Assembly (NCBI GenBank): GCA_036365515.1
Contig: CM070875.1
Span: 97,880,628-97,944,627, forward strand
Direction of reading: 5' to 3'
DNA length: 64,000 nucleotides
Origin: Torymus aiolomorphi
Lineage: Eukaryota > Arthropoda > Insecta > Hymenoptera > Torymidae
Part shown: positions 40,292-50,809 of the stretch, in pieces
How positions within the stretch are numbered: the stretch's first letter is position 1
How the letters are laid out: every line of letters starts with the position of its first letter
The notes under the pieces: model-generated
The model's database searches: none
What the model was told of the DNA's origin: nothing
The model's input: only the letters and a program-made list of their open reading frames with translations
Made by a program: the position numbers and the translations under genes

Positions 40292-40300
40292 CTTGGCGAA

Positions 40301-40600
40301 ATATTATTATATGCTGATTTATTATTAGATATCGGCATATTTATCAAGCTAGTTGCAGTTTCATTTACCTGTAAATGAAAATACAGGGACTATAGTTATA
40401 GTAATTGTAAAAATATAATAACTGTAGCTTTTCAAAGTAAGATATAATACACATGCGTACTATATAATCATTGTATCTATAATATGTATACAAATCTTAA
40501 AGGTTTTTTTAATTTTGTAATTAATTTTTAAGATAAAAATCTCTTTATAGAAAGTTTGTACAATTTACTTGTAAGTTTTCCATTGCTTGATAAAATATAC
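40301..40600. other. AT-rich spacer between LINE and gypsy LTR
   Basis: AT-rich. A short open stretch on the minus strand near 40300-40370 could be a hAT piece separated by the LINE insertion. Nothing else is recognised. Confidence 0.4.
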
Positions 40601-41311
40601 TGTAACGGGGCAGATGTTGCGCGGTTATTCGCTTCCTCTAAGCGGAATTGCCGATGAACGGCGCAGCAAAGAAATGGGGCGCGAGCACTGGCTCGTGCCA
40701 ACCCTCGGCGAAATCTCCTCGTCCTTGCCTGCGCGCCGTCGCTCGCCGTCGGCTGCCTTCGTCGGCAGCCGTACCTGCCAGCGTTACAACGCGCGGCTTC
40801 ACTGTCGCGCTTTCTCTCTTTCGCGCGTGCTTCCTCAGCTGCTCAGTATTGCGCGAGTACCGCGTACTCGCGCCCGCGGAAGCCGATGGTATTCTATACC
40901 GCCGCGCCACCGACTAGAAAAAGGGATCGGGATATTAAATCACTCGCGTACGCGTTCTTAAAACAAGGACTTTACCTTTATTGCCCCTCGGGCAGAAGAA
41001 CTACAATACACGCGGCGCGTATGATCTATACGCGCCGATACGGGTGGTGCGCCCGCGCACGCGGAGCGTGACTACACGCGATCGTGTACACGCACACGCA
41101 AAGGCGGCTCGCACCGACATCGGCTGGTCGCCGCGCGCGACCGACACACACGCGCGCATCGGTGAGCCTCGATCGCTCGCCCGAGTCTCGCTCTCCGGAC
41201 GCTCGTCGTCCGCGGGGAGAGCCCGCGCGTCCCTGGCCAGGACCTACCTTGCAGCAACTTGCGACGCGGCGTGGACGAAGCCGTTCAGAGCCGGCCGTCG
41301 AGTACCTCGTC

Positions 41312-41371
<60 letters not shown>

Positions 41372-41778
41372 CTGTACGGCTACGTGCGCTCTCTCTCTCG
41401 GCTGTACGGCTACGTGCGCTCTCTCTCTCCTCCTCTCTCGCTCGTACAGCTCCTGCACCGTTGCACACCTGGTGCTATGCACGGCACCCACGCGCGTTTT
41501 TCTCTCTGCTCACTCACTCTCTCTCCGTGAAAAGTGCACTCACGCACATACGAGGACAGAGAATAGCTCTCCAGACTGTGGCCGAAACGATACTAATCGC
41601 CAGCTGCTTCGTCGGCACGCGCAAGCATCTCCCGGCCTTGTCCTTCGCACAAGGTTGAGAGATGTTTACTTTTCGGGTATCCGGGCGTGCCGACGCGGTG
41701 TGCCGAGACTCGCCTCCTGTCTCGTCCGCGCACACCGATACACGCATAACCACGCACGTACACGCGCAGGCCGTTACA
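40601..41778 (-). repeat. 3' LTR of the gypsy element
   Basis: It starts TGTAACGG and ends CCGTTACA, perfect 8 bp inverted ends. It is 1178 bp, long for the group, and very CpG-rich. It holds a CT microsatellite (about 41315-41368) and a directly repeated block with CGGCTGTACGGCTACGTGCG near 41369 and 41399; only one such copy is in the other LTR. Confidence 0.95.
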
Positions 41779-41800
41779 CCCCCCGTCCAGACGCGGACTA
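41779..41800 (-). other. Polypurine tract of the gypsy element
   Basis: On the minus strand ACGGGGGG directly precedes TGTAACGG of the 3' LTR, the expected position and composition of the primer for plus-strand DNA synthesis. Confidence 0.65.
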
Positions 41801-41998
41801 TCCCTCGGAGAGTCTGCTCTGCTACCTCACGTTCGGCATCTTCAACGGCACCGGAGGTTCTCCTGTAAGAGGGGGGGGGGTATTGCGCAAGAGAAAAAAA
41901 ACAATTAGCTTAACAAAATAATGCGGGGTTAACCCCTATCTTTATTGTTCCCCGAAGAGGGGGCTTACACCCGGGTTGGCGGGGATTTTCGGCCGTGG

Positions 41999-43576
41999 CT
42001 ACTCCCGGTTGGAGAACCACGGGCGCGGCTTGTCGTGCCGTGTGGCATCCGGGCACTTGGCATCCGTCAAGACTCCGGGTCGTCCGCAATAGTAGCAGCG
42101 GCGACGGGATTCCCCGGGCGCCAATACCGCCTGCCGTCGATGCACCTCCTGGTGCGAGAATAGAATAGAATAGAATAGAATAGAATAGTTTTTATTTGTA
42201 AATTACAAAATAATTAAGTTACAGTCTACCATACCGCATTCGCCCAGGCTCATGTCTATGAGACGGGGAAAACCCAATAGGCAAACCACGTGGGATAAAT
42301 CGTATTAGGAAAACCCGCCTCAGGATGGTTCAAAGTATTGAACATAATTAACATTTGTGTACATTCTATCGCAATCGTATAATCATCACAAACATAGTCA
42401 ATGGCAATCGCCAAGTCACGAAGTATCACATAATTGAACTTAGCTATTCTTCAATCAGCGATTACAGATTGAATTCATCACATTGCTTTATTCATACGAT
42501 GTACGTCAGAAGATTAATCACAAAACGATTTTAGTACTGTTATAAAAATAGCAGTACAAGTCTATATTCTATTTACACATATATACAGTCGACATCGCAT
42601 GACCTTTGCATCAAGTACTTCCTAAACGCCGCTTTGAATTTACTCGCCGAGGTAACATTCTTAATATCGCGAGGAATCGAATTCCACAGTCGCGTACCCT
42701 GGGACCAGAAAGAATCCAGCCCTACGTCAGTTCGTGATGACGGAACTATAAGTTCTCTGCAGTGAGTTCTACTCGTCGTTGAATCTTGGCACTTTTGAAA
42801 TAAGGGAGACCTAGCTGGCTGACCCAAATTTATAACTTTGTACATTAAGACCGCTGCAAAATATGCCCTTCTCTCCCTTAAGTCAAGCCACTCTAGCTTA
42901 TTTCTATATGGGCTGATGTGTTCATCTTTCTTAGCACCACTTACATATCTCACACATGAATTTTGCAATATTTGGGGGATAGCCCAAATATATCCTGCAT
43001 AGATCCCCATGCAATAGAATGGGGGTCTCGGGGTGGCACCAGGCGGGGGCTGGAGCCATGGACGGTCGGCCGGCGTCTCGGCGGCGGTCGCGCGGCCTGC
43101 CCGGCCGAGCGCTTCCTGGCGCTTCCCCTCCGCCGCCACGATGCGCTTCTGGGCCAACATCGTGTCTCTTTCGGCGGCCCGGATCTCCTCCTGAGCTTGC
43201 CGATCTGCCGTGGCCGCACTGGGCGGAATGGTCTCTGGGACCGGTGGTGCCTGGCTGTCGGCGTGAAGGGTCGCTGGACCGGGCGGAGCCTCCACCGTCG
43301 GTAGGCCCTCATTTCTCAGCGTGGCTCCGTCGGTGGCTTTCGGCCGGCGCAATGGCGCCGAAGTGGAGACGGCGGGTGGAGGAAAGAGCGCCAGTGCTCC
43401 GGCTGCCTCGGGCAGCTCCTCCCGCACCACCGAAGACGGGCGAGCGAAGTCAGCTGCTCGAAGGCGCGCAGGACCCCGCGCACCATCGCTTCGGTGTCGA
43501 CGGCACCGCCCGCGGTCCCCGGCATCAGGGATTTCTCAGCCATCTGTAACAAAAGAGACCTAGCGAAACGGTGCAT
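41999..43576 (-). pseudogene. Gypsy ORF3 after pol: coiled coil and zinc knuckle
   Basis: The ATG (43574-43576) overlaps the pol stop as TAATG. The first part (43576 to about 43435) reads MHRFARSLLLQMAEKSLMPG and onward. After a frame change near 43435 a Pro/Ala-rich stretch leads to a charged helix (QAQEEIRAAERD, then AAEGKRQEALGRAG) likely to form a coiled coil. A LINE fragment interrupts it at 42158-43017. Beyond it the frame resumes with CYYCGRPGVLTDAKCPDATRH (C-x2-C-x10-C-x5-H) and stops at TAG 41999-42001. The knuckle resembles the one in this element's gag. There is no signal peptide or transmembrane segment, so it is not an env. Function unknown; an RNA-binding accessory protein is one guess. 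Confidence 0.6.
42158..43017 (-). mobile_element. LINE 3' fragment inserted in the gypsy element
   Basis: The tail is a (TATTC)n repeat on the minus strand (42158-42188), followed upstream by a 3' UTR and then the last roughly 145 codons of an ORF2: a C-rich start (QNSCVRYVSGAKKDEHISPY), RRAYFAAVLMYKVIN, and the typical C-terminal LWNSIPRDIKNVTSASKFK ending at 42573. It is strongly 5'-truncated. The joint near 43017 falls in the ORF3 coding region. No clear target duplication could be read. Confidence 0.8.
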
Positions 43577-46500
43577 TAGTCGGAGTCGCTACCAACTCCC
43601 GAACTCCTACTCTTCTGCGACACTCTCGCGCGCCGCTGCGCGCGAGTCGACCGCGGTGAGGCATCTAGGTGCGACCTCGGTTCCTGTCGCTTCGCGGAAC
43701 CTTTCGATCGGCCCCGGGGTTTTCCCGTCCAGGGGTTCACCTTCGCCGTAGCGCGGGTTTTACCGGGAACCGCGCGAACCACGACGCGAACCAGGATCTC
43801 CTCACTCGCATCCTTCTCGTCTATTACTCTTACCGTATTGGAGCCGGTTATCTCGGTCACCTTCAGTGGACCGGCGTACTTCGGCGCTAACTTCGCCGAT
43901 ATTCCTTGCGCTACCGAGGAAAGGACTCTGTTCCTTTTCAAGACGAGGTCTCCTACCCCGTTGGATACTTCCCTGCGACGCGCATTGTAGTATGTCGCAT
44001 GTCGTCGGTGCTCGTCGGCAATTTGTGCAGCAGCCCTCTTTCGCAGACTACCGATATCATGCAGGCGCTCCGCCCACGTATCCACAGCCTCGCGCTCTCG
44101 TTGCTCAAGCGCCTCGCGCTCTTGCTCGCGTCGAGCTGTCGCCGGGGGAAGCAGCTGTCTGCTGTAATTGAGGGCGGCCGGGCTCACGCCGGCCGAAGCG
44201 TGCACCGAGTTGTTCAACGAGAACATCAGCTCCGGCAGTTTCTGATCCCACTCGGCGTGAGATTCCTCGACGAATGCGACTAAGCGGGTCTTTAACGTCC
44301 GATTTACCCTCTCCACGGGGTTTGCCTGGGGGTGATACGGCGGGGTAGTCGAGTGATGGACACCGACGTCGGCGAGGTATTCGTCCACGGCTTTATTCTT
44401 GAATTCGGTACCGTTGTCGGACAGGAATACCTCCGGAGTGCCGAATCAAAGAATCACTCTCTCCTTGAACTCTCTCAAGATGGTCTTCGCATTCGCTTTG
44501 CGTATGGGCACGCACTCCACCCAGCGAGCGAAGAGGTCTTGGAACACCAAGATATACTCGTACCCGAGTTTACTTCTCACGATCGGGCCGGTTATATCTC
44601 CCGCAACTACTTGCCACGGCCCGTCGATAACTCGCTGTCCCATCAGAACCGCTGGCAGTCTTGGCTCCGCTTTTGTCTGCTAGCACACTTGGCAATGTTT
44701 CACGTACTTCCTCACTGCGTGGTACATTTTCGGTCTGTAACATAACCTGGCCGCGCGCTCGTACCTTTTTTCTCGACCTTGGTGCCCAGCGGTCGGATCG
44801 TCGTGTGATTCGCGGAGCACTTCGCGACGATGCTCCTAGGGCACGACGAGTTTCCATGCCTCGTCGTCGGCGACCGCCGCTTCTACTATCTCATTCGCGA
44901 GAAAGTAGAATAATCGACCCCCTACCACTTTCCACCTGGGATGGGTTGAGGGGTCGCGCGTCACTTCGTCCAGCCAGGTCCGGTACCACTCATCCTTGGT
45001 ATCGTCGGACCACGTGCTCGCGTACACTTCGAGGTCGTCTTCCTCTTCGTACATGCGCGAAAGCGCGTCGGGCACGTGATTCAGCACACCCTTTCGATGT
45101 TCCACATCGAAGGAGTGTCCCTACAACTTGAGAGCCCACCTTGCCAGTCTTCCGGTGGGGCTGTGCAGGCTGTGCAGCCATCGCAAGCTGCTATGGTCTG
45201 TCACCACCAAGAAGTGATATCCTTCGATGTACGGGCGGAACTTCTTAGTCGCCCAGATCACCGCTAGGCATTCGCGCTTCGTGACACTGTAATTGCGCTC
45301 CGCTGGCGAAAGTGTTCGACTGGCGAATTCGAGGACTTGTCCCTGTCCCTCGATTACTTGCAACAACACCGCGCCGATGCCGGTGTCGCTCGCGTCTGTC
45401 TGTACGACGAACTGAACATCGAACGAGGGTCTGGCGAGGACAGGAGCCGAGGACACTAGGGCTTTTATCTTCTCGAAGGCCTCTTGCTGTGCGTCGCCCC
45501 ATTAATATCGTCGATCCTTCTTCGTTAGCGCTGTGAGCGGTTCGGCTATCGTGGCAAAGTCTTTCAAGAACTTTCGGTACCAAGATGCCATTCCCATGAA
45601 GCGGCGCAGTTGCTTCAAGTTCTTTGGTACCGGAAAATTTATTATCGGCTCGATCTTATCAGGATCCGGCCGGAATCCGTCCCGGTTGACGAGCACACCG
45701 AGGTATTTGACTTCCGTCTTGCCAAACACACTCTTCTCACAGTTGATCGTCAACCCGGCCTCTTTAACGCGCTTCAGCACGTGCTCGAGCCATTTCAAAT
45801 ACTCTTCGTACGTCTCTGTCGCGATGATGATATCATCGAGTTACGAGAAGGCATACGACTCGAGCTCGGGGCCGATAACTTTGTCCACCAGGCGTTGTAA
45901 CGTCGCTCCAGCTTGAGATAGGCCGTATGGCATTCTCGTGAACTGATACAGGCCCAATCCGGGCACTGTGAATGCCGTCAGCTCCTTCGATTCCGGCGTC
46001 AGCGGAATTTGGTGATACGCTGAGCTTAGGTCGAGTGTCGAAATATATTTTGTGCTCTTCAGTTTGCGCAATATCGCGTCCGTGTACGGCAGTGGGTACG
46101 CGTCTGCCTTCGAAACCGCGTTCAATTTCCGGAAATCGATGCATAAACGGTACTTGTCGTTACTTTTCCGTATCATAACGACGGGGCTCGACCACGCGCT
46201 CGTAGAAGGCTCGATTACCCCGGATTCGAGCATCTCGATCACTTGACGGTGCATATCCTCTTCGAGCTTCTTGGACACCGGGTAATAACGCTGCTTCACG
46301 GGGCGTGCGCTCCCCACTTCAATGTGGTGGCTCGCCCACGTAGTGCGGCCGAGAGCTTGGTCCTCTCCGCCGAGAATTCGGCCTACCAGCTCTGCCATCT
46401 CCTGGCGCTGTACATCCGAGACGTCTTCGAGGCCGATCGACGATACCTCTAGCGCCTCGACGGATGAGACCTCCGCGGCTTCCAAGTCGACGCGCTTATC

Positions 46501-46770
46501 CGCCGCGCTTACGATCAACTGATTGTTGATGCGGTCATGGATCGTACCGAAAGCTCTGACAAAGTTTGCGCCTAAGTAACAATCCACTTTGTAATCCGGC
46601 AGCACCGCTACCCGAATGTCTCGCTTTACGCCAGCTACCTCGAACGGCAGCTCGACATAACCGGCGATCGTCGCCGTCTGTCCTCCGACGACTTTCGCGC
46701 GGCGACCGTAGCTCGGCATTAATGGTCGCCCCAACGCGGAGGCGAGCTGTAGTCCGACCACCCCATTACG
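43576..46770 (-). pseudogene. Gypsy pol: RT, RNase H, integrase with six in-frame stops
   Basis: A single frame of about 1060 codons runs from 46763 to TAA 43576-43578, broken only by stops at 45841, 45502, 45121, 44836, 44680 and 44446. RT: end of the protease (CYLGANFVRAFG), IDFRKLNAVSKADAYPLP, TLDLSSAYHQIPL, FTRMPYGLSQA, and the YLDD box, whose Tyr codon is now TAA. RNase H: QTDASDTGIGAVLL, TKRECLAVIWA, VTDHSSLRWL. Integrase: HHCC zinc finger (ESHDDPTAGHQGR, then HCQVC), D of GDITGPI, D of SDNGTEF, E of PVERVNRTLK (the D,D-35-E core), and a GPY/F-like C-terminus (LAPKYAGPLKV). Most stops are explained by one C-to-T change from Gln or Arg codons. Confidence 0.93.
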
Positions 46771-47012
46771 GTACGTGAAGCTCCCGTATCGTACAGGGCG
46801 CGAAGTCTGTTATTTCCGATCGCCACCTGTAGCCACCACCGCGATTCCTGCTCGTGCTCGGTTGCCGGCTCAGCCGTTATTTGCCCGGCTGCGGCATCCA
46901 GATTTAGTGCGGGGACTTCGGCAAACAAAGCGGAAACACCGCTTACTTCGCCTGCGGTACGTTTCCCGCGCACTTCGGGCAATTTCGGCGAATTACTCCG
47001 GGAGCGCCGCAT
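46719..47012 (-). pseudogene. Gypsy protease (aspartic), frame broken
   Basis: It overlaps the gag end by about 70 bases in the -1 frame relative to gag, the usual gag-to-pro arrangement. The active-site motif LRALYDTGASRTVMG is intact. Directly after it, in a GGGGTGG run near 46762-46768, the continuation (VGLQLASALGRPL and the rest of the protease) lies in yet another frame. Because this second switch falls inside the folded domain, I read it as a mutation, not programmed frameshifting. Confidence 0.85.
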
Positions 47013-48311
47013 CCATAACAGCTGAATGCTCCCGGTGCCGGTGCGCTCGGTTCGCCTGTCCTCCTTGGCGACCTCTTGGCTCGGTCTTCTTCGCTCGAAT
47101 TGCTGCTGGAGTTGGATTTCTCGCTCCTTCTACTCGTCTTCCTGCTGGGGCGTTTGGAACTACTCTTCTTTCTCCGTGCCCCTTTCTCTCCGCTCCTGTT
47201 CCGCGGCGAAGGGGGTGCAGGTGGAGGAGGGGGCGGTTGCTTCTGTTGCATTCGTTGCATCCCCTCCAGGATCACCTTCGCGAATCGCTCGATCGTTTCG
47301 TCTATCGTCGGCGTTTTCGGTGGCGGTGGAGTCGGCGGCAGCTTTGTCTCTACCGCCGCGGCCTTCACCTTAGGCGGAGCCGGTTTGCGGGGTTTGTACG
47401 CCCACTGCGCGTACACGCACGACTCCGGCGGCGGCTTGAAGGACTTTTCCGCGTCCACTGCAAGCTCCACCTCCATTGCGAGGTCAAGCAATGTCTCGAT
47501 GTCCTCGAAATCATTTCGCCGAATGAGCTGCTGCAATTGCGGCTTCATGTTCCGGTGCAGCGTCCCCAGCTTGAAGTCGAGCGTCGGCAGTGGCTCCATC
47601 TTCCGCATCATTGCGTCGAGGCACGTAGCATAATCGCGCACGGACTCTTCCGGTCCTTGCGTCCTCAAAGCAACCTCGTGTGCTAGCCGTTGATGTACAC
47701 GGTCCGTCATACCGCACCATCGCCGTATCCGGCGACAGAATTCCTCCCAGGTGATCCAGCTCAAACTGTTGGATCGTACCCAGGTACCGGCTACGCCGAC
47801 GAATAGCTCCTGAAGGGCGCTTAGTATCTCCCCTTCCGTAAGCTTGGCGAGTTCCCAATTTTCCTCGACTCGCTCGAGGAAGGTGTCGATGCTTTCGCCA
47901 GAGTCGCCAGCGAATTTGAATCCCCATCGGCGCACTACTTGGCCGACATCTCGAAGTCCGCTGCCTGTCGTGCGGTTCGGTTCTTCGTACGGCCCTCTCA
48001 TCGACCTTCCTCTGGGTTCGCGCCTTATCTCAGTTTGCTCACGATATGTCGTGTTCCGAGCCGGACGTTCAATCCAGGAACGTGCGGCGAGCATTTGCGC
48101 GTTCCACCCACGCGGAATGCTCGTCAGCGGCGGCTACGCCTTCAAAATTCTCTGGATCGTAGTCGCCTGCCAGTCACTTACTGATGCGCTCTAGCTTCAG
48201 GAACGTTCCGCCGCTACTCTTCAGTCCGAGCGCTTGCGTGTAGCGCAGTGTCTCGTCCTCGGTGAGTCATCTGCACCAATTATCGATGGCTTTGGCTGCA
48301 GACTCTCCCAT
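46943..48311 (-). pseudogene. Gypsy gag
   Basis: Capsid/nucleocapsid precursor. It probably starts at ATG 48311 (MGESAAKAIDNW), with two early TGA codons and a frame change near 48095. The long open part from 48094 has a capsid-type helical region (FLERVEENWELAKLTEGEIL, TWVRSNSLSWITWEEFCRRI, DFKLGTLHRNMKPQLQQLI), a Pro-rich linker, an Arg/Ser-rich basic region and a zinc knuckle CYGCGAPGVIRRNCPKC near the end. The knuckle has Val where the His of CCHC would be, followed by a fourth Cys. That C-x2-C-x9-C-x2-C form may be a group variant, not damage. Confidence 0.85.
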
Positions 48312-49174
48312 CGTTGCGTTCGTTTGCAATTAAACCTCTCCCGAAATATATCTGTGCGCGGCTAAACGAGTACGTTCACGAATCGAATGGGCGCACCAAA
48401 AATACAACACAAAAAAAAATATACAAAGTAATTTTTCTCCTATCAGGTATACTCCGATCAACTGTGTGTGTGTGTGTGTATATTCCGGTTCGACTCTCAG
48501 TTGTAGCTCACAATCTCTTTACCACCGCTGAGAGACGACGAACCGCTTCCTTCTGTCGCCTTTATTCTCTTCGACAAAAACCGCCGAAAAGGGATTAATA
48601 GAAAAAAAAACGAAAAACCGCTAAAGCACCAAAAAAGAACTAAAAAAGGCAAAAAAAAAAAAAAATTTTTAACTGTAGAATAATGAGAAAAGAAAAAAAA
48701 AGGGACAGGTTGTTTTTTTTTCTAATCCTGTTTATCGGTTCTCTATCTCGTTAATTACTCCCTTAATTCGATAGTTATTCTACTAACTAACGCGACAAAA
48801 GAAAGGGAAAGTGAAAGTTAAATTCTCGTCGAACCGTCAATATTTACTTTACTCTCAGCTCTCATGTGCTTACCTTTCCCGGAACAAGACAATGTTTATT
48901 ATTCGCACACACACCCGCTTACACTCGTAATTATCGCGCGCTCGCGATATTTTCGTACGCGACCCGTCGCGATTATTCGCACCACCCGATTCTACAATTC
49001 GTAGAAAAAACCTGATTTGATTTAACCTAATTTCAAATTTTACGTTTTATTCTCGATTTTCCCAAAACAAGAGAAACGAAGAAGAAAAAAGAGGCTGTTT
49101 TTCCACTCTAATCCAATACCCCGCAAGCTCGTCGGTGGCAGGTAATCGTGTTTCCACACGTTAAGGGCGCTAGT
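48312..49174 (-). other. Gypsy 5' leader with primer-binding site
   Basis: 863 bp between the 5' LTR and gag. Next to the LTR, the minus strand reads TAGCGCCCTTAACGTGTGG (about 49153-49171), which resembles the TGGCGCCCAAC-type primer-binding site; the tRNA could not be assigned. The rest is rich in A runs, with a short GT tract near 48463-48480. Confidence 0.6.
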
Positions 49175-50325
49175 TGTAACGGGGCAGGTGTTGCGCGGTT
49201 ATTCGCTTCCTCTACACGGAATTGCCGGTGAACGGCGCAGCAAAGAAATGGAGCGCGAGCACTGGCTCGTGCCAACCCTCGTCGAAATCTCCTCGTCCTT
49301 GCCTGCGCGCCGTCGCTCGCCGTCGGCTGCCTTTGTCGGCAGCTGTACCTGCCGGCGTTACAACGCGCGACTTCACTGTCGCGCTTTCTTCCTCAGCTGC
49401 TCAGTATTGCGCGAGTACCGCGTACTCGCGCCCGCGGAGACCGGTGGTATTCTGTACCGCCGCGCCACCGACTAGAAAAATGGATCGGGATATTAAATCA
49501 CTCGCGTACGCGTTCTTAAAACAAGGACTTTACCTTTATTGCCCCTCGGGCAGAAGAACTACAATAACGCGGCGCCTATGATCTATACGCGCCGATACGG
49601 GTGGTGCGCCCGCGCACGCGAAGCGCGAGTACACGCGACCGTGTACACGCACACGTAAACGCGGCTCGCACCGACGTCGGCCGGTCGCCGCGCGCGACCG
49701 ACCCACACGCGCGCGTCGGTGAGCCGCACTCGCTCGCCCGAGTCTCGCTCTCCGGACGCTCGTCGTCCGCGGGGAGAGCGCGCGCGTGTCCCGGGCCAGA
49801 ACCTACCTTGCAGCAACTTGCGACGCGGCGTGGACGAAGCCGTTCAGAGCCGGCCGTCGAGTATCTCGTCTGTCTCTCTCTCTCTTTCTCTCTCGCTCCG
49901 CTGTGTTGGCTGCCGGCTGCGTCCCCTCTTCTCTCTCTCTCTCTTTCGGCTGTACGGCTACGTGCGCTCTCTCTCTCCTCCTCTCTCGCTCATACACTCG
50001 CACAGCACCTGCACCGTTGCACGTCTGGTGCTATGCATGGCACCCACGCGCGTTTCTCTATCCGCTCACTCACTCTCTCTCCGTGAAAAGTGCACTCACG
50101 CACATACGAGGGCAGAGAATAGCTCTCCAGGCTGTGGCCGAAACCATACTAATCGCCTGCTGCTTCGTCGGCATGCTCAAGCATCTCTCGACCTTGTCCT
50201 TCGCGCAAGGTTGAGAGATGTTTACTTTTCGGGTATCCGGGCATGCCGACGCGGTGTGCCGAGACTCGCCTCCTGTCTCGTTCGGGCACACCGATACACG
50301 CATACCCACGCACGTACACGCGCAG
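49175..50325 (-). repeat. 5' LTR of the gypsy element, outer end lost
   Basis: Matches 40601-41769 closely, starting TGTAACGG. The last nine bases (GCCGTTACA) are missing and AAAAATGG follows. Indels against the other LTR include loss of the long CT run and of one copy of the CGGCTGTACGG block. Confidence 0.93.
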
Positions 50326-50437
50326 AAAAATGGGTTAAAGCGCAAAATGTTTGCCTTACAATAAAAAGAAATGAAGAAACAATTATAAATAAGGATGTTG
50401 AAAATTGAATTAAACGCGTCTTTGTACTGGTCAAAAC
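50326..50437. other. Joint between the gypsy and BEL elements
   Basis: 112 bp, AT-rich; nothing recognised. Confidence 0.5.
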
Positions 50438-50789
50438 TGTTGACTACTCACACTAATAACGCAAGTTCGCACACGGTGCTTATTATGTTTGTTTGTGCGA
50501 GCGTCGGTCGCACCGCGGCCTGCCGAATTCGAGCACTCGAAAAAAAGACGTCGACTCAAACATATCGGCTCTAGTTCAAATACCTTTGTCGGTCGTACCG
50601 TGGCAATGGCAATGTAAAACAATTTTATCTGTAACTGTAGTTTTAGTGAATATAAGCAGGAAGTGCTTATTAGTTAATATCAAATACGACAACTATTATT
50701 CACACCCTGCGCTCCTGCATGTACTTCCAAGTTGCTCCACCTTCCTACGAAATATTTCTCATTATAAAATATTCCCCAAGGTGTCAACA
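50438..50789 (+). repeat. 5' LTR of the BEL/Pao element
   Basis: 352 bp, beginning TGTTGAC and ending GTCAACA, a perfect 7 bp inverted pair at the expected place directly before the primer-binding site. Called from its ends and position, because no second LTR is available for comparison. Confidence 0.75.
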
Positions 50790-50793
50790 TTTT

Positions 50794-50809
50794 TGGTGGC
50801 AGAGCGTGG
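50794..50809 (+). other. BEL primer-binding site
   Basis: TGGTGGCAGAGCGTGG starts five bases after the LTR. This TGGTGGC-type start is characteristic of the internal region of insect BEL elements. The priming tRNA is not assigned. Confidence 0.7.

Larger units (their letters stand above)
35614..40300 (-). mobile_element. Nearly full-length LINE, minus strand
   Basis: The 3' end carries a TAAA/TAAAA-type tail (35614-35636) after a 3' UTR. The 5' end lies just beyond the ORF1 start at 40291. ORF1 (PHD-like finger, coiled coil, CCHC knuckles) and ORF2 (apurinic endonuclease plus reverse transcriptase) overlap as TAATG at 38776-38780. The layout matches two-ORF LINEs such as the CR1/L2 group. 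The copy holds several frameshifts and in-frame stops, so it is not active. It appears to have inserted into the hAT remnant at 34550-35613. Confidence 0.85.
40601..50325 (-). mobile_element. Ty3/gypsy LTR retrotransposon, minus strand
   Basis: Both LTRs are present (40601-41778 as 3' LTR, 49175-50325 as 5' LTR in element orientation). Between them, read on the minus strand, come the leader, gag, protease, RT, RNase H, integrase (RT before integrase, the Ty3/gypsy order), an extra frame ORF3, and a G-rich polypurine tract. A 0.86 kb LINE fragment is inserted in ORF3. LTR divergence, six pol-frame stops and frameshifts show an old, dead copy. The outer end of the 5' LTR lacks its last nine bases, so no target duplication can be read. 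Confidence 0.92.

Noticed and set aside
42950..43576. Overlapping frames on both strands in the GC-rich ORF3 region as separate genes
   Set aside because: GC-rich DNA keeps several frames open. Only the minus-strand path shows a start overlapping the pol stop, a coiled coil and a terminal zinc knuckle.
41600..43600. Envelope gene of the gypsy element
   Set aside because: The post-pol frame has no signal peptide, furin site or transmembrane segment and ends in a zinc knuckle.
46715..47012. Programmed frameshift between gypsy protease and RT
   Set aside because: The switch falls inside the protease domain right after DTGAS, at a GGGGTGG run, so a plain indel is the simpler reading. The earlier gag-to-protease overlap may be programmed.
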